Shown piece by piece: positions 47,947-56,389 of a stretch of DNA of 64,000 nt (within the stretch, counting starts at the first letter, position 1; every line of letters begins with the position of its first letter). Location of the stretch: the IMG/VR virus record IMGVR_UViG_3300034524_000090, positions 55,805 through 119,804 of that record; one strand, 5' to 3'. The notes under the pieces were generated by a model, which saw only the letters and a program-made list of their open reading frames with translations, was not told the DNA's origin and made no database searches. Source of the stretch: a virus. The position numbers and the translations under genes were made by a program.

Positions 47947-48453
47947 TTAATAATATTTTTTTACAATTTCTTCATCAGATAATGCTTTTGGATTTAATTT
48001 TATATTAGCTATAGAACTGTTATTTTTGTTTTTCAAAATGCCCAATACAGCTTCTCCTAAAGCTTCAACTAAAGTTACCCCACTGTATCTCTGATTTTTT
48101 TCTCTAATTATCACTTCCCATCCCCAATAGTAATGAATTTCAAAAGGGATATTCCAGTCTATCAGTATCTCAATTAGATCTGTCACAGTAGGCGCCCAAA
48201 TACAATGTGAAGAAGGAATAGGTATTATATTTTTAGCTCCTAGACTTTCTATATAAAGACATTTTTCATCTTCAAGACTAATTATCTTTGATTTTACATA
48301 ACATGGTATTAATGAAGTATGCTGTTTAATATGTGATACATATCTATACGTGTATCTTAAATGATAAGTATAATCACCTATTTTGGGCTTCCATTGTAAA
48401 CCTTTTTTGTTTAATTTTTCAGCCAGCGATAAATTAACTGTTTCTTGAGGCAC
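47947..48453 (-). CDS. Hypothetical protein, 168 aa
   Basis: Begins MPQETVNLSLAEKLNKKGLQWKP, with HSLIPCYVKSKIISLEDEKCLY, FEIHYYWGWEVIIREKNQRYSG and VTLVEALGEAVLGIL. The pattern recalls short phage proteins that sense a table or level (TLxEALxxAxxxIL). Unknown. Confidence 0.68.
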   Translation of the reverse strand: MPQETVNLSLAEKLNKKGLQWKPKIGDYTYHLRYTYRYVSHIKQHTSLIPCYVKSKIISLEDEKCLYIESLGAKNIIPIPSSHCIWAPTVTDLIEILIDWNIPFEIHYYWGWEVIIREKNQRYSGVTLVEALGEAVLGILKNKNNSSIANIKLNPKALSDEEIVKKYY

Positions 48454-48456
48454 TAG

Positions 48457-48918
48457 TTATTTCCCCCTTTCTTCTAAAAATCTATATCCCGTTTCCTCAA
48501 TTAAATTAAGAAGCCTTATATATTCTTCTTCTGTTATATCATGTCCATTTAATTTAGCTACCTCGGTCTGCCCCCGATGTTTATACCAACTGAAATAATA
48601 GACATCATGATGTTCTATTTGGCCGTTTTCCCAATATTTATCAACATCGTCATGAATAATAACAGCATAAGCCTGATCCTCATAGTAATAAAAATTAACT
48701 ATAAGATAACCACTACTAACTTCATATCCTCTCTGCCAGGAATCGCTTGTTTCGATTTCATAAAAATAATGTCTGATTATATTATCTCCACCAGCCCAAT
48801 TATCAGGATTAAATTTGCCGTTAATAAACATCGGAGAGGGTTTACTATTTGTGCCACGTTTATTAAATTCTTCATATTGCCTAATTCTTAGTCTTTCTAA
48901 ATCGTCTTTTGTAATCAT
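48457..48918 (-). CDS. Hypothetical protein, 153 aa
   Basis: Aromatic, acidic; GDNIIRHYFYEIETSDSWQRGYEVSSGYLIVNFYYYEDQAYAVI forms a beta sheet; C-terminal helix EEEYIRLLNLIEETGYRFLEERGK. Unknown. Confidence 0.66.
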   Translation of the reverse strand: MITKDDLERLRIRQYEEFNKRGTNSKPSPMFINGKFNPDNWAGGDNIIRHYFYEIETSDSWQRGYEVSSGYLIVNFYYYEDQAYAVIIHDDVDKYWENGQIEHHDVYYFSWYKHRGQTEVAKLNGHDITEEEYIRLLNLIEETGYRFLEERGK

Positions 48919-48986
48919 TCAGTTAAACTTTACCCTCCTTTTTATGCTGATTTTTATTGCGTTTTATTGTGATTATTATTGTGTTT

Positions 48987-49865
48987 TTACTGATAATGTA
49001 TACCTAAATAATTTAAAACATCTTTTAGGCCCAATTTATAAATGCAGTATTCCCATAGTTGAGGATGGGTTTCTTTTAGTTTTTGAAATCTATTAGGTTT
49101 TTTGTCTAGGTGGATACCAAACATGCAAAAAATACAGCCTGTACGTTCATAACCCATATCATATACTTTAGAATAAGGAATATTATACTTATGAATATAA
49201 TCCCATATATCTTGTTCTAGCCAAAAACTTAGAGGCTTGGATAAAGGTCTTTTTGAATCGTAAATATTACATCCAGTTTGTAGATATATCTGTTTCCTTC
49301 TAGCACTGTCAGCGGCCAGTAGGCCAATATAAGGTTTTAGCCCTGTTCTTCTTTCAAAATTCATCACTGGTCCCTCTTTTAAATGATAACAACATTGTTC
49401 TGATATTTTAAAAGGAGCGTCTACAAGGTATTTCCACCTGTCGCTGATTTTTCCTGTCTTATACTTCCCTACCCCGTTCCACCTTTTTTCTCTTAGTTGT
49501 TCTGATTTGGATTGGCGGTATTCTCTTATATATTGAGCCTGTTCTTTACTTATTACAGGATAACCATATTTTTCAATTATCTCTTTAAAGGTTTTTTTGG
49601 GTCTAATCCAGATAACATTATCTAAGGTCTTTACAAATTCTCTGTTTTCAGGAAACTCTAGGCCAGTATCTACAAAAATAGCATGCACATCAGGATAAAT
49701 AGTTCTTACTAAGTGTAATAGAACTGTACTGTCTTTACCGCCGCTTATAGAAACATATACATCTCCATTCCAGTATTCATACCACTCCTGAATCCGTAGA
49801 AGTGATTTTTGTATTTTTAATTCTAAGGGTAAAGATTGTAGTTGTTTTAATTCCCAAGCTTCCAT
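48987..49865 (-). CDS. PAPS-reductase/ATP-pyrophosphatase family protein
   Basis: 292 aa. PP-loop SISGGKDSTVLLHLV near residue 40, then AIFVDTGLEFPENREF and the family-typical C-terminal GCIFCMFGIHLDKKPNRFQKLKETHP. Relatives include CysH-like and DndC-like enzymes that adenylate or sulfurate substrates; phage versions are common but mostly uncharacterised. Substrate unknown. A role in nucleic-acid sulfur modification is possible, but dnd/ssp partners are not visible here. Confidence 0.87.
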   Translation of the reverse strand: MEAWELKQLQSLPLELKIQKSLLRIQEWYEYWNGDVYVSISGGKDSTVLLHLVRTIYPDVHAIFVDTGLEFPENREFVKTLDNVIWIRPKKTFKEIIEKYGYPVISKEQAQYIREYRQSKSEQLREKRWNGVGKYKTGKISDRWKYLVDAPFKISEQCCYHLKEGPVMNFERRTGLKPYIGLLAADSARRKQIYLQTGCNIYDSKRPLSKPLSFWLEQDIWDYIHKYNIPYSKVYDMGYERTGCIFCMFGIHLDKKPNRFQKLKETHPQLWEYCIYKLGLKDVLNYLGIHYQ

Positions 49866-49884
49866 TTACATTTCCCCTTTTAAG

Positions 49885-50121
49885 TCATGAAAAAATCCTC
49901 ACTATAAGCGAAAGAAACCAGTCTATTACCGCCAAAATACACAAGATAGAAAAAGCTAGAAGAAGCCCGCCTATACCGCCCCATAATCCACCAAAGAAAA
50001 CATTACCACTTTTGAATTCAATTTCAGAACAGGATAAAATAGAGGCCCCTATCGCACCCACAAAAAGTCCTACAATAAGACAGGTTAAAATTGTTAACAT
50101 ATATACTCTCCTTTTATCCAA
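49885..50121 (-). CDS. Two-helix membrane protein
   Basis: 78 aa. Transmembrane helices near residues 5-27 (LTILTCLIVGLFVGAIGASIL) and 43-70; short polar loop. Function unknown; neighbour is another small membrane protein. Confidence 0.65.
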   Translation of the reverse strand: MDKRRVYMLTILTCLIVGLFVGAIGASILSCSEIEFKSGNVFFGGLWGGIGGLLLAFSILCILAVIDWFLSLIVRIFS

Positions 50122-50142
50122 TATGACATATTTTGTTTCTCC

Positions 50143-50430
50143 TTAACAATTATACTTCTTTCTGATATACATTTCAAAAGAAGTTATATGTGGCGTTATT
50201 GCAAACCAAACAATTACTAGAACAAAACCTGATACAATACCTAATACTGCTAAAGAATAACTAATATAATGGGTTACAAATAAAATTAGACTGATTAACC
50301 ATATACTATGACAACATACTAATATTAATACCCATATTATATCTAGTAGGGTTAATAATTTTTTTCCTGTTGTTTGGGTTTTGTTGTAGGAATTATATTC
50401 GTCTATTAGTAGACGGGCCAAATTCAGCAT
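50143..50430 (-). CDS. Three-helix membrane protein
   Basis: 95 aa with hydrophobic stretches LLTLLDIIWVLILVCCHSIW, ISLILFVTHYISYSLAVLGI and VSGFVLVIVWFAI; basic C-terminus. Unknown. Confidence 0.65.
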   Translation of the reverse strand: MLNLARLLIDEYNSYNKTQTTGKKLLTLLDIIWVLILVCCHSIWLISLILFVTHYISYSLAVLGIVSGFVLVIVWFAITPHITSFEMYIRKKYNC

Positions 50431-50478
50431 AACAACACCCCCTGTGGGAAACTAAAGATAGTAATTTATACAATATAA

Positions 50479-50937
50479 TCATAGACAACCTCTCACCATT
50501 TTATTAATCATAATCTCATAGATCTGTTCAGCCAGATCTGTTAGAGTTTTTCTATTATTGTCTACCCAACAAATTTGCGGGTGGAAATACATCGGAGGCA
50601 ATTTAGCTAGTTGTTCTGGTATATTATTCAATAGTGGTGTTACATCATCAATAGCAATTACTATCTTTTTCAACGCCACAGCTATACCTATTTCTATATG
50701 TGTGCCTTTTCCACCTGGAAAAAGCACTATCAATACATCCGAATCTTCTATTGCATATGCTTCATTTACAGCAATATCAATATAATTGTCATATACAGTG
50801 CAAGTAGTCCAATCATAAGTCCATTTCCAACCATAGTTTTTTACTAATAACTCGGCCAATTTACGTACTTGTTCTTTATTATCCCAACCAGAAGCAATAT
50901 AAAATTTTACTTTATCAAAAACGAATTTTTGCTTCAT
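50479..50937 (-). CDS. Nucleoside 2-deoxyribosyltransferase-like protein
   Basis: 152 aa. KFYIASGW at the N-terminus and DSDVLIVLFPGGKGTHIEIGIAVALKK (with the presumed catalytic Glu in HIEIG) match the nucleoside deoxyribosyltransferase fold, which moves deoxyribose between bases. It would fit nucleotide salvage together with NrdJ, Dut and ThyX. Overlaps the radical SAM gene by 4 nt (ATGA). Confidence 0.78.
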   Translation of the reverse strand: MKQKFVFDKVKFYIASGWDNKEQVRKLAELLVKNYGWKWTYDWTTCTVYDNYIDIAVNEAYAIEDSDVLIVLFPGGKGTHIEIGIAVALKKIVIAIDDVTPLLNNIPEQLAKLPPMYFHPQICWVDNNRKTLTDLAEQIYEIMINKMVRGCL

Positions 50938-51827
50938 ACAACTACTCCTTTTCTGACAATGTTAAACATATCTATAATATTATCTAACATTTTATATCGT
51001 TGACCAGATATTGAGTTGGCCGCAAATTCGCCTTTAGTTAAATCTATATACATCGTAAACTGTCCATCATCGCCCATATAGAATTCATTCCAATCTTTTT
51101 CTGTCAGTATTCTTTTAATGCCTAATTGTTTAATCGCCAAATTATCAAAGCTAATAATCCTGAATCCTTTAATTATCTCAGTGATATTTTGGTAAAATTG
51201 TTTTTTATTATTTTCAACATCAGAGGAATAATAAGTTCTACCCCTGCCGATTTCTTTGTATCCTAAAATTAATATTTTAAGATTTTTATTATATAGTTTT
51301 CGCAACTCGTCTAACGAAATAACACCATTGATAATATGAATTACTGCATTTGAATATTGTTTAACAAGATTAATAAATTCATCTGTCACTTTGACCAACG
51401 ATACACCTAAACCTTTAATTAAATCATTACTGATCAGGTAACGAATTAGAGCCTGATTAGTCATAAAGTGGTTCTGGTTAACTGTAATATTGGCAATTAT
51501 ATTCTTAGATTCGAGCTTAGTTAAAAACGGTATCAACTGTGGATGACTTAAAGGATTGCCACCACCTATAGCAATTTCCGTATAGGGGTGTATACTATCT
51601 ATAAGTCTTATAACTAAATTGGCATCTAAATTAGCATGTTGACCATTTGGTGTAGAATCCTCATAGCAGTGGAGACATCCCATATCGCAGTAATTTGTAA
51701 TTTTAAGATCAATACTTTCAGGAAATATAGGTATAAAAACTTCTGCTTTTGTTTCTCTTATTTTAGTACCGTCATCGAATATTCTCACTGTATAGTTACC
51801 ATTTTGATACTTACCAAGTAATTTCAT
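50934..51827 (-). CDS. Radical SAM protein
   Basis: 297 aa. The [4Fe-4S] motif CDMGCLHC lies near residue 48 (ITNYCDMGCLHCYEDSTPNG), followed by AIGGGNPLSHPQLIPFL. The core resembles SPASM-type/peptide-modifying and phage radical SAM proteins; no substrate peptide is obvious next to it. Translationally coupled to the deoxyribosyltransferase-like gene, which suggests a shared nucleotide substrate, but this is inference. Confidence 0.87.
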   Translation of the reverse strand: MKLLGKYQNGNYTVRIFDDGTKIRETKAEVFIPIFPESIDLKITNYCDMGCLHCYEDSTPNGQHANLDANLVIRLIDSIHPYTEIAIGGGNPLSHPQLIPFLTKLESKNIIANITVNQNHFMTNQALIRYLISNDLIKGLGVSLVKVTDEFINLVKQYSNAVIHIINGVISLDELRKLYNKNLKILILGYKEIGRGRTYYSSDVENNKKQFYQNITEIIKGFRIISFDNLAIKQLGIKRILTEKDWNEFYMGDDGQFTMYIDLTKGEFAANSISGQRYKMLDNIIDMFNIVRKGVVV

Positions 51828-51841
51828 AACAAAACCTCCAA

Positions 51842-52141
51842 TTAACCATCATAACTATATTTTCCAAACGCCACTATTTCATCGCCTTTAGGAGTAGTAT
51901 ATTCAACTTCAAATGTATAGTAGTCATTAAAATAGTCATCATAAGTAGCGTAGTCGTCTTCATAATAAATCACAAATTTATCTACAGGTTCAGCCTTCTC
52001 TTTTGGGATAAATTTTTTATTGTAAATATCAAATAGTAGTTCACCCTTCTTCCATTTCTCATATTCTTCTTTGGTACATATTGTGATACTATGCGTCATA
52101 CTACTATTGGTTTCAAAAACGCCCCTGCGAATTACTTTCAT
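51842..52141 (-). CDS. FETNSS-motif protein, short paralog
   Basis: 99 aa. Begins MKVIRRGVFETNSSMTHSI, the same signature as its neighbour. Acidic, Tyr/Asp-rich body. The motif occurs at the N-terminus of phage-encoded proteins of unknown function. Confidence 0.75.
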   Translation of the reverse strand: MKVIRRGVFETNSSMTHSITICTKEEYEKWKKGELLFDIYNKKFIPKEKAEPVDKFVIYYEDDYATYDDYFNDYYTFEVEYTTPKGDEIVAFGKYSYDG

Positions 52142-52158
52142 AAATTATTCCTCCTTTG

Positions 52159-52653
52159 TTAATTTCCTTTATAATACTCTTCGTGCGGATATGACACATT
52201 AATTTCTACATCATAATCGTCATTATCATTGCCTGTAATAATAAAGCTTTGAGAGGAAAATAGATATTTTAGTAATTTATCGTCGTCATAGCAAATATTA
52301 ATAAAATCATCTAGTGCATAAACATGATCGATATAACCATAATCTAAATATTTATAGCCATTATTGTCAATCACATATTTAGGTTCTTCAAAAATACATT
52401 CAATGCCTTTACGTTTCAATATTGATCTTATATTGCTAAGTAAATCTTCTCGCCCCATTTCAAGAATAGCTGTATAGAGATAACTAGCTTTTGTTTCAGG
52501 GTCATTGTATTTTCCATATTCCCATCCAAATTCTCCCACTCTGAATACAATTTCATCCCTTAATTGATCAAGCAAATCAGTTTGAGTTACACAAATAGAG
52601 TGGGTACTGCTTGAATTGGTTTCAAAAATATTCCTTCTAATTTTTACTCCCAT
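52159..52653 (-). CDS. FETNSS-motif protein, long paralog
   Basis: 164 aa. Begins MGVKIRRNIFETNSSSTHSI and continues with a helical/beta body rich in Asp and Tyr. Tandem paralog of 51842-52141 with an 18-nt gap, indicating duplication followed by divergence. The upstream 51-aa gene overlaps its start. Confidence 0.78.
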   Translation of the reverse strand: MGVKIRRNIFETNSSSTHSICVTQTDLLDQLRDEIVFRVGEFGWEYGKYNDPETKASYLYTAILEMGREDLLSNIRSILKRKGIECIFEEPKYVIDNNGYKYLDYGYIDHVYALDDFINICYDDDKLLKYLFSSQSFIITGNDNDDYDVEINVSYPHEEYYKGN

Positions 52654-52792
52654 AAATATCCCTCCAACTTTCTCTGTAATATGGATTTTCTACCCGTATG
52701 TATCCACAATATGGACAGGTTACATAACGTTCTGATGCGTCATAAGTACCATAAAATACATTATTACAACGTGGACACCAACAAGAAACCAT
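52637..52792 (-). CDS. 51-aa zinc-ribbon microprotein
   Basis: ATG with AAGGAGAGAGG upstream. SCWCPRCNNVFYGTYD and VTCPYCGYIRVE give a four-Cys ribbon. It overlaps the FETNSS gene by 17 nt. Too short to appear in standard ORF lists. Confidence 0.7.
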   Translation of the reverse strand: MVSCWCPRCNNVFYGTYDASERYVTCPYCGYIRVENPYYRESWRDIYGSKN

Positions 52793-52810
52793 TTGCCTCT
52801 CTCCTTAACC

Positions 52811-52831
52811 ACATATCTTCTTTGAAATGTA
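52811..52831 (-). repeat. CAAAGA-loop hairpin, distant copy
   Basis: Minus strand ACATTTCAAAGAAGATATGT, 15 nt before the ribosome binding site of the 51-aa gene; related to the copies near 23 kb. Confidence 0.5.
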
Positions 52832-52870
52832 CATTATCTTTCATTTTCAATACTCCTACCTTTGCTTTTT

Positions 52871-53542
52871 TTATGAAGCTAAAATTAGTTGTGCATAGTG
52901 TAGGTTTTTATTTTGTACTGTTTCTAGCAGATTATTGCCATATACTCTAACTTTATAAACTAACTTTTGATATAGCTTACTAAAAGACTTGCCCAACAGT
53001 ATACCGTAGGCTTCATACAGTTTCGCCATTCTAGCCAAAGTGTTTAAATAGTATACTGGTTTGATAACATTGCTTTCATTAAGCTCTACTGCTCGTAAAA
53101 ATATTGGCGTCTTGATCAAACCAGCATCTAGAGTATACATAGCTGTACAAATGTCTAAATCAAATATCTCTGGTATTGCTCTTGTTATATCTTCACTTTT
53201 TATTTTTAAAATAGTTAAATCTACTAATAGACTATCTGGTATATTTAATAAACAGGTTCTATCTACATATTTAGATAAATTAGTAAAGCTACATGGCGCA
53301 TAAGGATCATCTCCCAAAGGCGGTCTAGGGTATTCACCAGAATTATCGGAGTTCCAATGTATTTTTGGTACGCCATACATAGCAATTAATTGATTTACCT
53401 GTTCGGCCTCTTCAAAAGAACAGAAAACATCTATATCCCTGATTTCTTTTTTGTTTATCAGACTAAGTATCGATCCGCCAGAAATTACAGCAGTATTCAA
53501 TTGTAAATTGGATAATACTTTGTCTAATACATCAAACCTCAT
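52871..53542 (-). CDS. Nucleotidyltransferase-fold protein
   Basis: 223 aa from the ATG at 53542, which has AGGGGAG upstream (a GTG at 53575 is a weaker choice). TAVISGGSILSLINKKEIRDIDVFC matches the GGS...DxD core of the polymerase-beta superfamily. The remainder (VYYLNTLARMAKLYEAYG) is helical. Substrate unknown; phage-encoded relatives with this core are common. Confidence 0.8.
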   Translation of the reverse strand: MRFDVLDKVLSNLQLNTAVISGGSILSLINKKEIRDIDVFCSFEEAEQVNQLIAMYGVPKIHWNSDNSGEYPRPPLGDDPYAPCSFTNLSKYVDRTCLLNIPDSLLVDLTILKIKSEDITRAIPEIFDLDICTAMYTLDAGLIKTPIFLRAVELNESNVIKPVYYLNTLARMAKLYEAYGILLGKSFSKLYQKLVYKVRVYGNNLLETVQNKNLHYAQLILAS

Positions 53543-53602
53543 ATTAAACTCCCCTTCTTTTTCTTCTTGTGACACATTCTAAACATAATGCGGTATTATC
53601 TA

Positions 53603-53926
53603 TTAGCCCAACGGGAACTTCCGATCATCTAACCATTCGCTTAATAATTGTCTTCTTTCGGCATTACTGTCAGCACACAACCATTTTTTACCTTGTTCTT
53701 TATCAAGTATAAGTAGCACTCTCCCATCTTGTAGACAAATGTGACCAATTGTATCACCATGACCGCAACACGAACCCCTCATGTCAATCCCACCGTTTTG
53801 AAGTGCCTGTACTAAATCAGCAATACAACCATCAATAGGTTTCCATTTAAAGATGTCTATACCCTCTGCAGATAAGTCTGCTGGAACTTTTACCCATACC
53901 AGTTTCTCATTGCCATGTTTGCACAT
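53603..53926 (-). CDS. Phage-type protein with CCGHG motif
   Basis: 107 aa. MRGSCCGHGDTIGHICLQDGRVLLI matches a signature found in many short phage and plasmid proteins (CCGHG...I.LxDGR). Zinc binding via the Cys/His group is plausible. Function unknown. Confidence 0.72.
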   Translation of the reverse strand: MCKHGNEKLVWVKVPADLSAEGIDIFKWKPIDGCIADLVQALQNGGIDMRGSCCGHGDTIGHICLQDGRVLLILDKEQGKKWLCADSNAERRQLLSEWLDDRKFPLG

Positions 53927-53955
53927 ATCTAATCTCCCGTGTGTTTTTTTAATCT

Positions 53956-54441
53956 TTAACTGGCATGTTCTTCAAGTATTTTATAGAACTCACTAGCCTT
54001 AATTTCTTTCATACCAACAGGAATTTTTTCACTATATAACGGCTCAATCGAACAATATACAGTTCCTTCTATGTCGAACAATCTTGTTCTGTATCTACCA
54101 CACACACCTTCAAAGTAAAATATAGGTGCAGGCTTGGGTAAAATTTTAAGTTTACTATCTTCTAAGGATTTAATCCATGCTTTACCAATTTTAGAATTAC
54201 GTTTAAAGGGTCTTAAACCATTACCAATATCTTTTCCGAGTGCTTTGCCAAATTTATCTAAGTCCTCTTGGGTGGGTACAATGTAAAATAGATTCTGCGA
54301 AGCGTGATATTCTTGAGAGGCGATATTATAGTCAGTCATAAATTTTTTAACGTGTTCGTATACTTTTTTACGATTTTCTTTCCAAGCAAAATAATCATGA
54401 TATAACGGCGATTCCTGGGTAACTATAAAATATTTTTCCAT
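53956..54441 (-). CDS. Hypothetical protein, 161 aa
   Basis: Helical N-terminus (ENRKKVYEHVKKFMTDYNI), central EYHASQNLFYIVPTQEDLDKFGKAL, beta-rich end FYFEGVCGRYRTRLFDIEGTVYCSI. Ends one base before the 54442 gene's stop region; likely co-translated. Unknown. Confidence 0.68.
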   Translation of the reverse strand: MEKYFIVTQESPLYHDYFAWKENRKKVYEHVKKFMTDYNIASQEYHASQNLFYIVPTQEDLDKFGKALGKDIGNGLRPFKRNSKIGKAWIKSLEDSKLKILPKPAPIFYFEGVCGRYRTRLFDIEGTVYCSIEPLYSEKIPVGMKEIKASEFYKILEEHAS

Positions 54442-54870
54442 TTAAACTTCCTCTCCTTGATAATCAAATTGTTCATATAGGCTATCTATGGTTAACTTTA
54501 CATCTTTCAAAATATCTTCAAGTGTATAAAATTGTCCTATATCGTCAATATGAGAATAATCACAACCTAATTCTACACACCGCTTATCATCCAAAGTAAA
54601 TATTTTTCTATACCAACTACATCCTCCATGAAAATATAAATTCATAATAGGTTTGCAAGCAGAGTAACAATAAAATTTCCAGCCTTCTTCCGTTATTGTA
54701 GGCTCTAACCATAAAGAATTTGCTAATTCTTTATCGGAAAATTTATCAAGGATTAGATAAATATAATAACACCAGTTATACTGTTCAAAAGGGTAATGTA
54801 TTTTAAAACTAATACCACGATACCTGCCAAACGCAATTTTTGTTTCTTTACATTCAATTATTTGTTGCAT
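54442..54870 (-). CDS. Hypothetical protein with GCDYSHIDD segment, 142 aa
   Basis: WKFYCYSACKPIMNLYFHGGCSWYRK and VELGCDYSHIDDIGQFYTL resemble conserved segments in phage proteins of unknown function. Cys/His/Asp residues could bind metal. Confidence 0.7.
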   Translation of the reverse strand: MQQIIECKETKIAFGRYRGISFKIHYPFEQYNWCYYIYLILDKFSDKELANSLWLEPTITEEGWKFYCYSACKPIMNLYFHGGCSWYRKIFTLDDKRCVELGCDYSHIDDIGQFYTLEDILKDVKLTIDSLYEQFDYQGEEV

Positions 54871-54890
54871 TATTATTTACCTCCTATGGA

Positions 54891-55406
54891 TTATATATAA
54901 ATATTTATATTACCATTCTTTAGTTCTTCTAAATTTTCCTTGACTTTTTCTAGTTTCCACGTTAAATATCTAATTTGGGCCTCTATATTTTCAATTTCTT
55001 TATTTAAAACACTTTCCATCTTAGTAATAGACTTTTGAGCACCTTTTCTTTTAAACAATAATTTTTTACAACCATGTTGATATGACAAATCAAATATATC
55101 TTCGTCTGCATAATAATTTGTATCATATTCAGAAATCATTTCTACATCATCTAAATTGCATTTATAAAACAATTTTCCTTGTTTTAATGCTTCTTCAAGA
55201 GAAAACCTTTTACTGCAACTATTACTCTTAAAAACGTTATTTTCTTTATCGTAAAAAGACCAATAAGTATCTTCTAAATACATATTACCGTTTTTATCTT
55301 GTTTAACAATTAATTGCCCATCAAAACACCAGTATGGTTCATATATTTTTTCAAGTATTTCATTGTGATAAATAAACCTATATACATCGTTTAATTTTAA
55401 TTCCAT
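54891..55406 (-). CDS. Hypothetical protein with C-terminal coiled coil
   Basis: 171 aa from the ATG at 55406 (GGAGGG upstream). A beta-rich domain (NDVYRFIYHNEILEKIYEPYW) precedes a helix NKEIENIEAQIRYLTWKLEKVKENLEEL. Unknown. Confidence 0.66.
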   Translation of the reverse strand: MELKLNDVYRFIYHNEILEKIYEPYWCFDGQLIVKQDKNGNMYLEDTYWSFYDKENNVFKSNSCSKRFSLEEALKQGKLFYKCNLDDVEMISEYDTNYYADEDIFDLSYQHGCKKLLFKRKGAQKSITKMESVLNKEIENIEAQIRYLTWKLEKVKENLEELKNGNINIYI

Positions 55407-55436
55407 TCTATTGCCCTCCACAAATTTATTTAGTTT

Positions 55437-55625
55437 TTATACTTTTTCTACTGGCAAATCCCAATGTATCCAATCCAATAACTTATCCCCTATAACCTTA
55501 TTGCGTTCATAATCAACCTGTGTAATTTCAATTATTGTATCTTTAGGTATAATTCCTGTCGAAATTGAATTTCTTGTTTTAATATCTTCTAGTAATCTAT
55601 ACTGTCCTTTTTGAGTAATAATCAA
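55437..55625 (-). CDS. Small beta protein, 62 aa
   Basis: QYRLLEDIKTRNSISTGIIPKDTIIEITQVDYERNKVIGDKLLDWIHWDLPVE has the rhythm of a small SH3-like domain, similar to short phage proteins that end in a W..LPVE-type segment. Unknown. Confidence 0.66.
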   Translation of the reverse strand: MIITQKGQYRLLEDIKTRNSISTGIIPKDTIIEITQVDYERNKVIGDKLLDWIHWDLPVEKV

Positions 55626-55662
55626 GATTTATTCTACCTCCTTATTAATAAATTATATAGTT

Positions 55663-55986
55663 TTATATCTTATCGTCAAGTAGTAAATCTAATTCCCATT
55701 TATACTGAATTGTTTCTTTACTACTGCATTCTAATGCTAATTCTCTTAGCCAGGGCATTTCTTTTTTTACTTTTTCTTTTGTATAACCCCCAAGATAGAT
55801 TAAATTATCTCTTTGTGCGCCCAAAAATCTGTTTAAAGGCAACAAATGCAGGTCAATATACTCTCTATAATCTTCTTCGCTGAATAGCTCTACCTCTTCT
55901 AACAGCTTTTTAAATTGTTCTTTATAAGGCGATTGTTCTACGATATTTAAATCAAAAACCATTGTTTCAGGCAGATATTGATCCAT
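55663..55986 (-). CDS. Hypothetical acidic protein, 107 aa
   Basis: Helical, Glu/Leu-rich: EQFKKLLEEVELFSEEDYREYIDLHLLPLNRFLG and TKEKVKKEMPWLRELALE. Unknown. Confidence 0.64.
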   Translation of the reverse strand: MDQYLPETMVFDLNIVEQSPYKEQFKKLLEEVELFSEEDYREYIDLHLLPLNRFLGAQRDNLIYLGGYTKEKVKKEMPWLRELALECSSKETIQYKWELDLLLDDKI

Positions 55987-55997
55987 TTTTGATCACC

Positions 55998-56357
55998 TTA
56001 ATTAAAATGTAAAGCCCTTAAAATTAATCGGAAAGCATAATAATCAGGATTAACTAATGCCCGTATAGAATCCCCCATTAAAACGGGAAATACTAATATG
56101 AAAACTAATATTGATATAACTACTAATGCTATACCCCCCAAATCTAAATCATCATTATTATCTTCCTTGGCTCTTTTTCTTAAATATTTACCATACCTGA
56201 TACCTAAAGTACAAAGTATAAAAACTACAATACTTTCAATTAAGCCCAATATCCCATCTATATATGCCTGTTTAATCATAGCTCCCCATAGATAAGTAAT
56301 TGTAACTCCTAATTTATCAGCCAAATTCTGCAAAACCTGCATAATTTGATTTTCCAT
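55998..56357 (-). CDS. Two-pass membrane protein, 119 aa
   Basis: Transmembrane helices LGLIESIVVFILCTLGIRYG and GIALVVISILVFILVFPVLM around a charged loop KYLRKRAKEDNNDD. Holin-like size, but no lysis cassette around it. Confidence 0.68.
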   Translation of the reverse strand: MENQIMQVLQNLADKLGVTITYLWGAMIKQAYIDGILGLIESIVVFILCTLGIRYGKYLRKRAKEDNNDDLDLGGIALVVISILVFILVFPVLMGDSIRALVNPDYYAFRLILRALHFN

Positions 56358-56389
56358 ATATAACCATCTCCTATTATTTAAATTTTAAG

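Noticed and set aside
48987-49865. DNA phosphorothioation (dnd/ssp) system
   Set aside because: Only one PAPS-reductase-like protein; no cysteine desulfurase, DndB/D/E or SspB-D partners are visible in the window.
49885-50430. Holin pair for phage lysis
   Set aside because: Two small membrane proteins are adjacent, but the amidase is 38 kb away on the other strand and no lysis cassette layout is seen.
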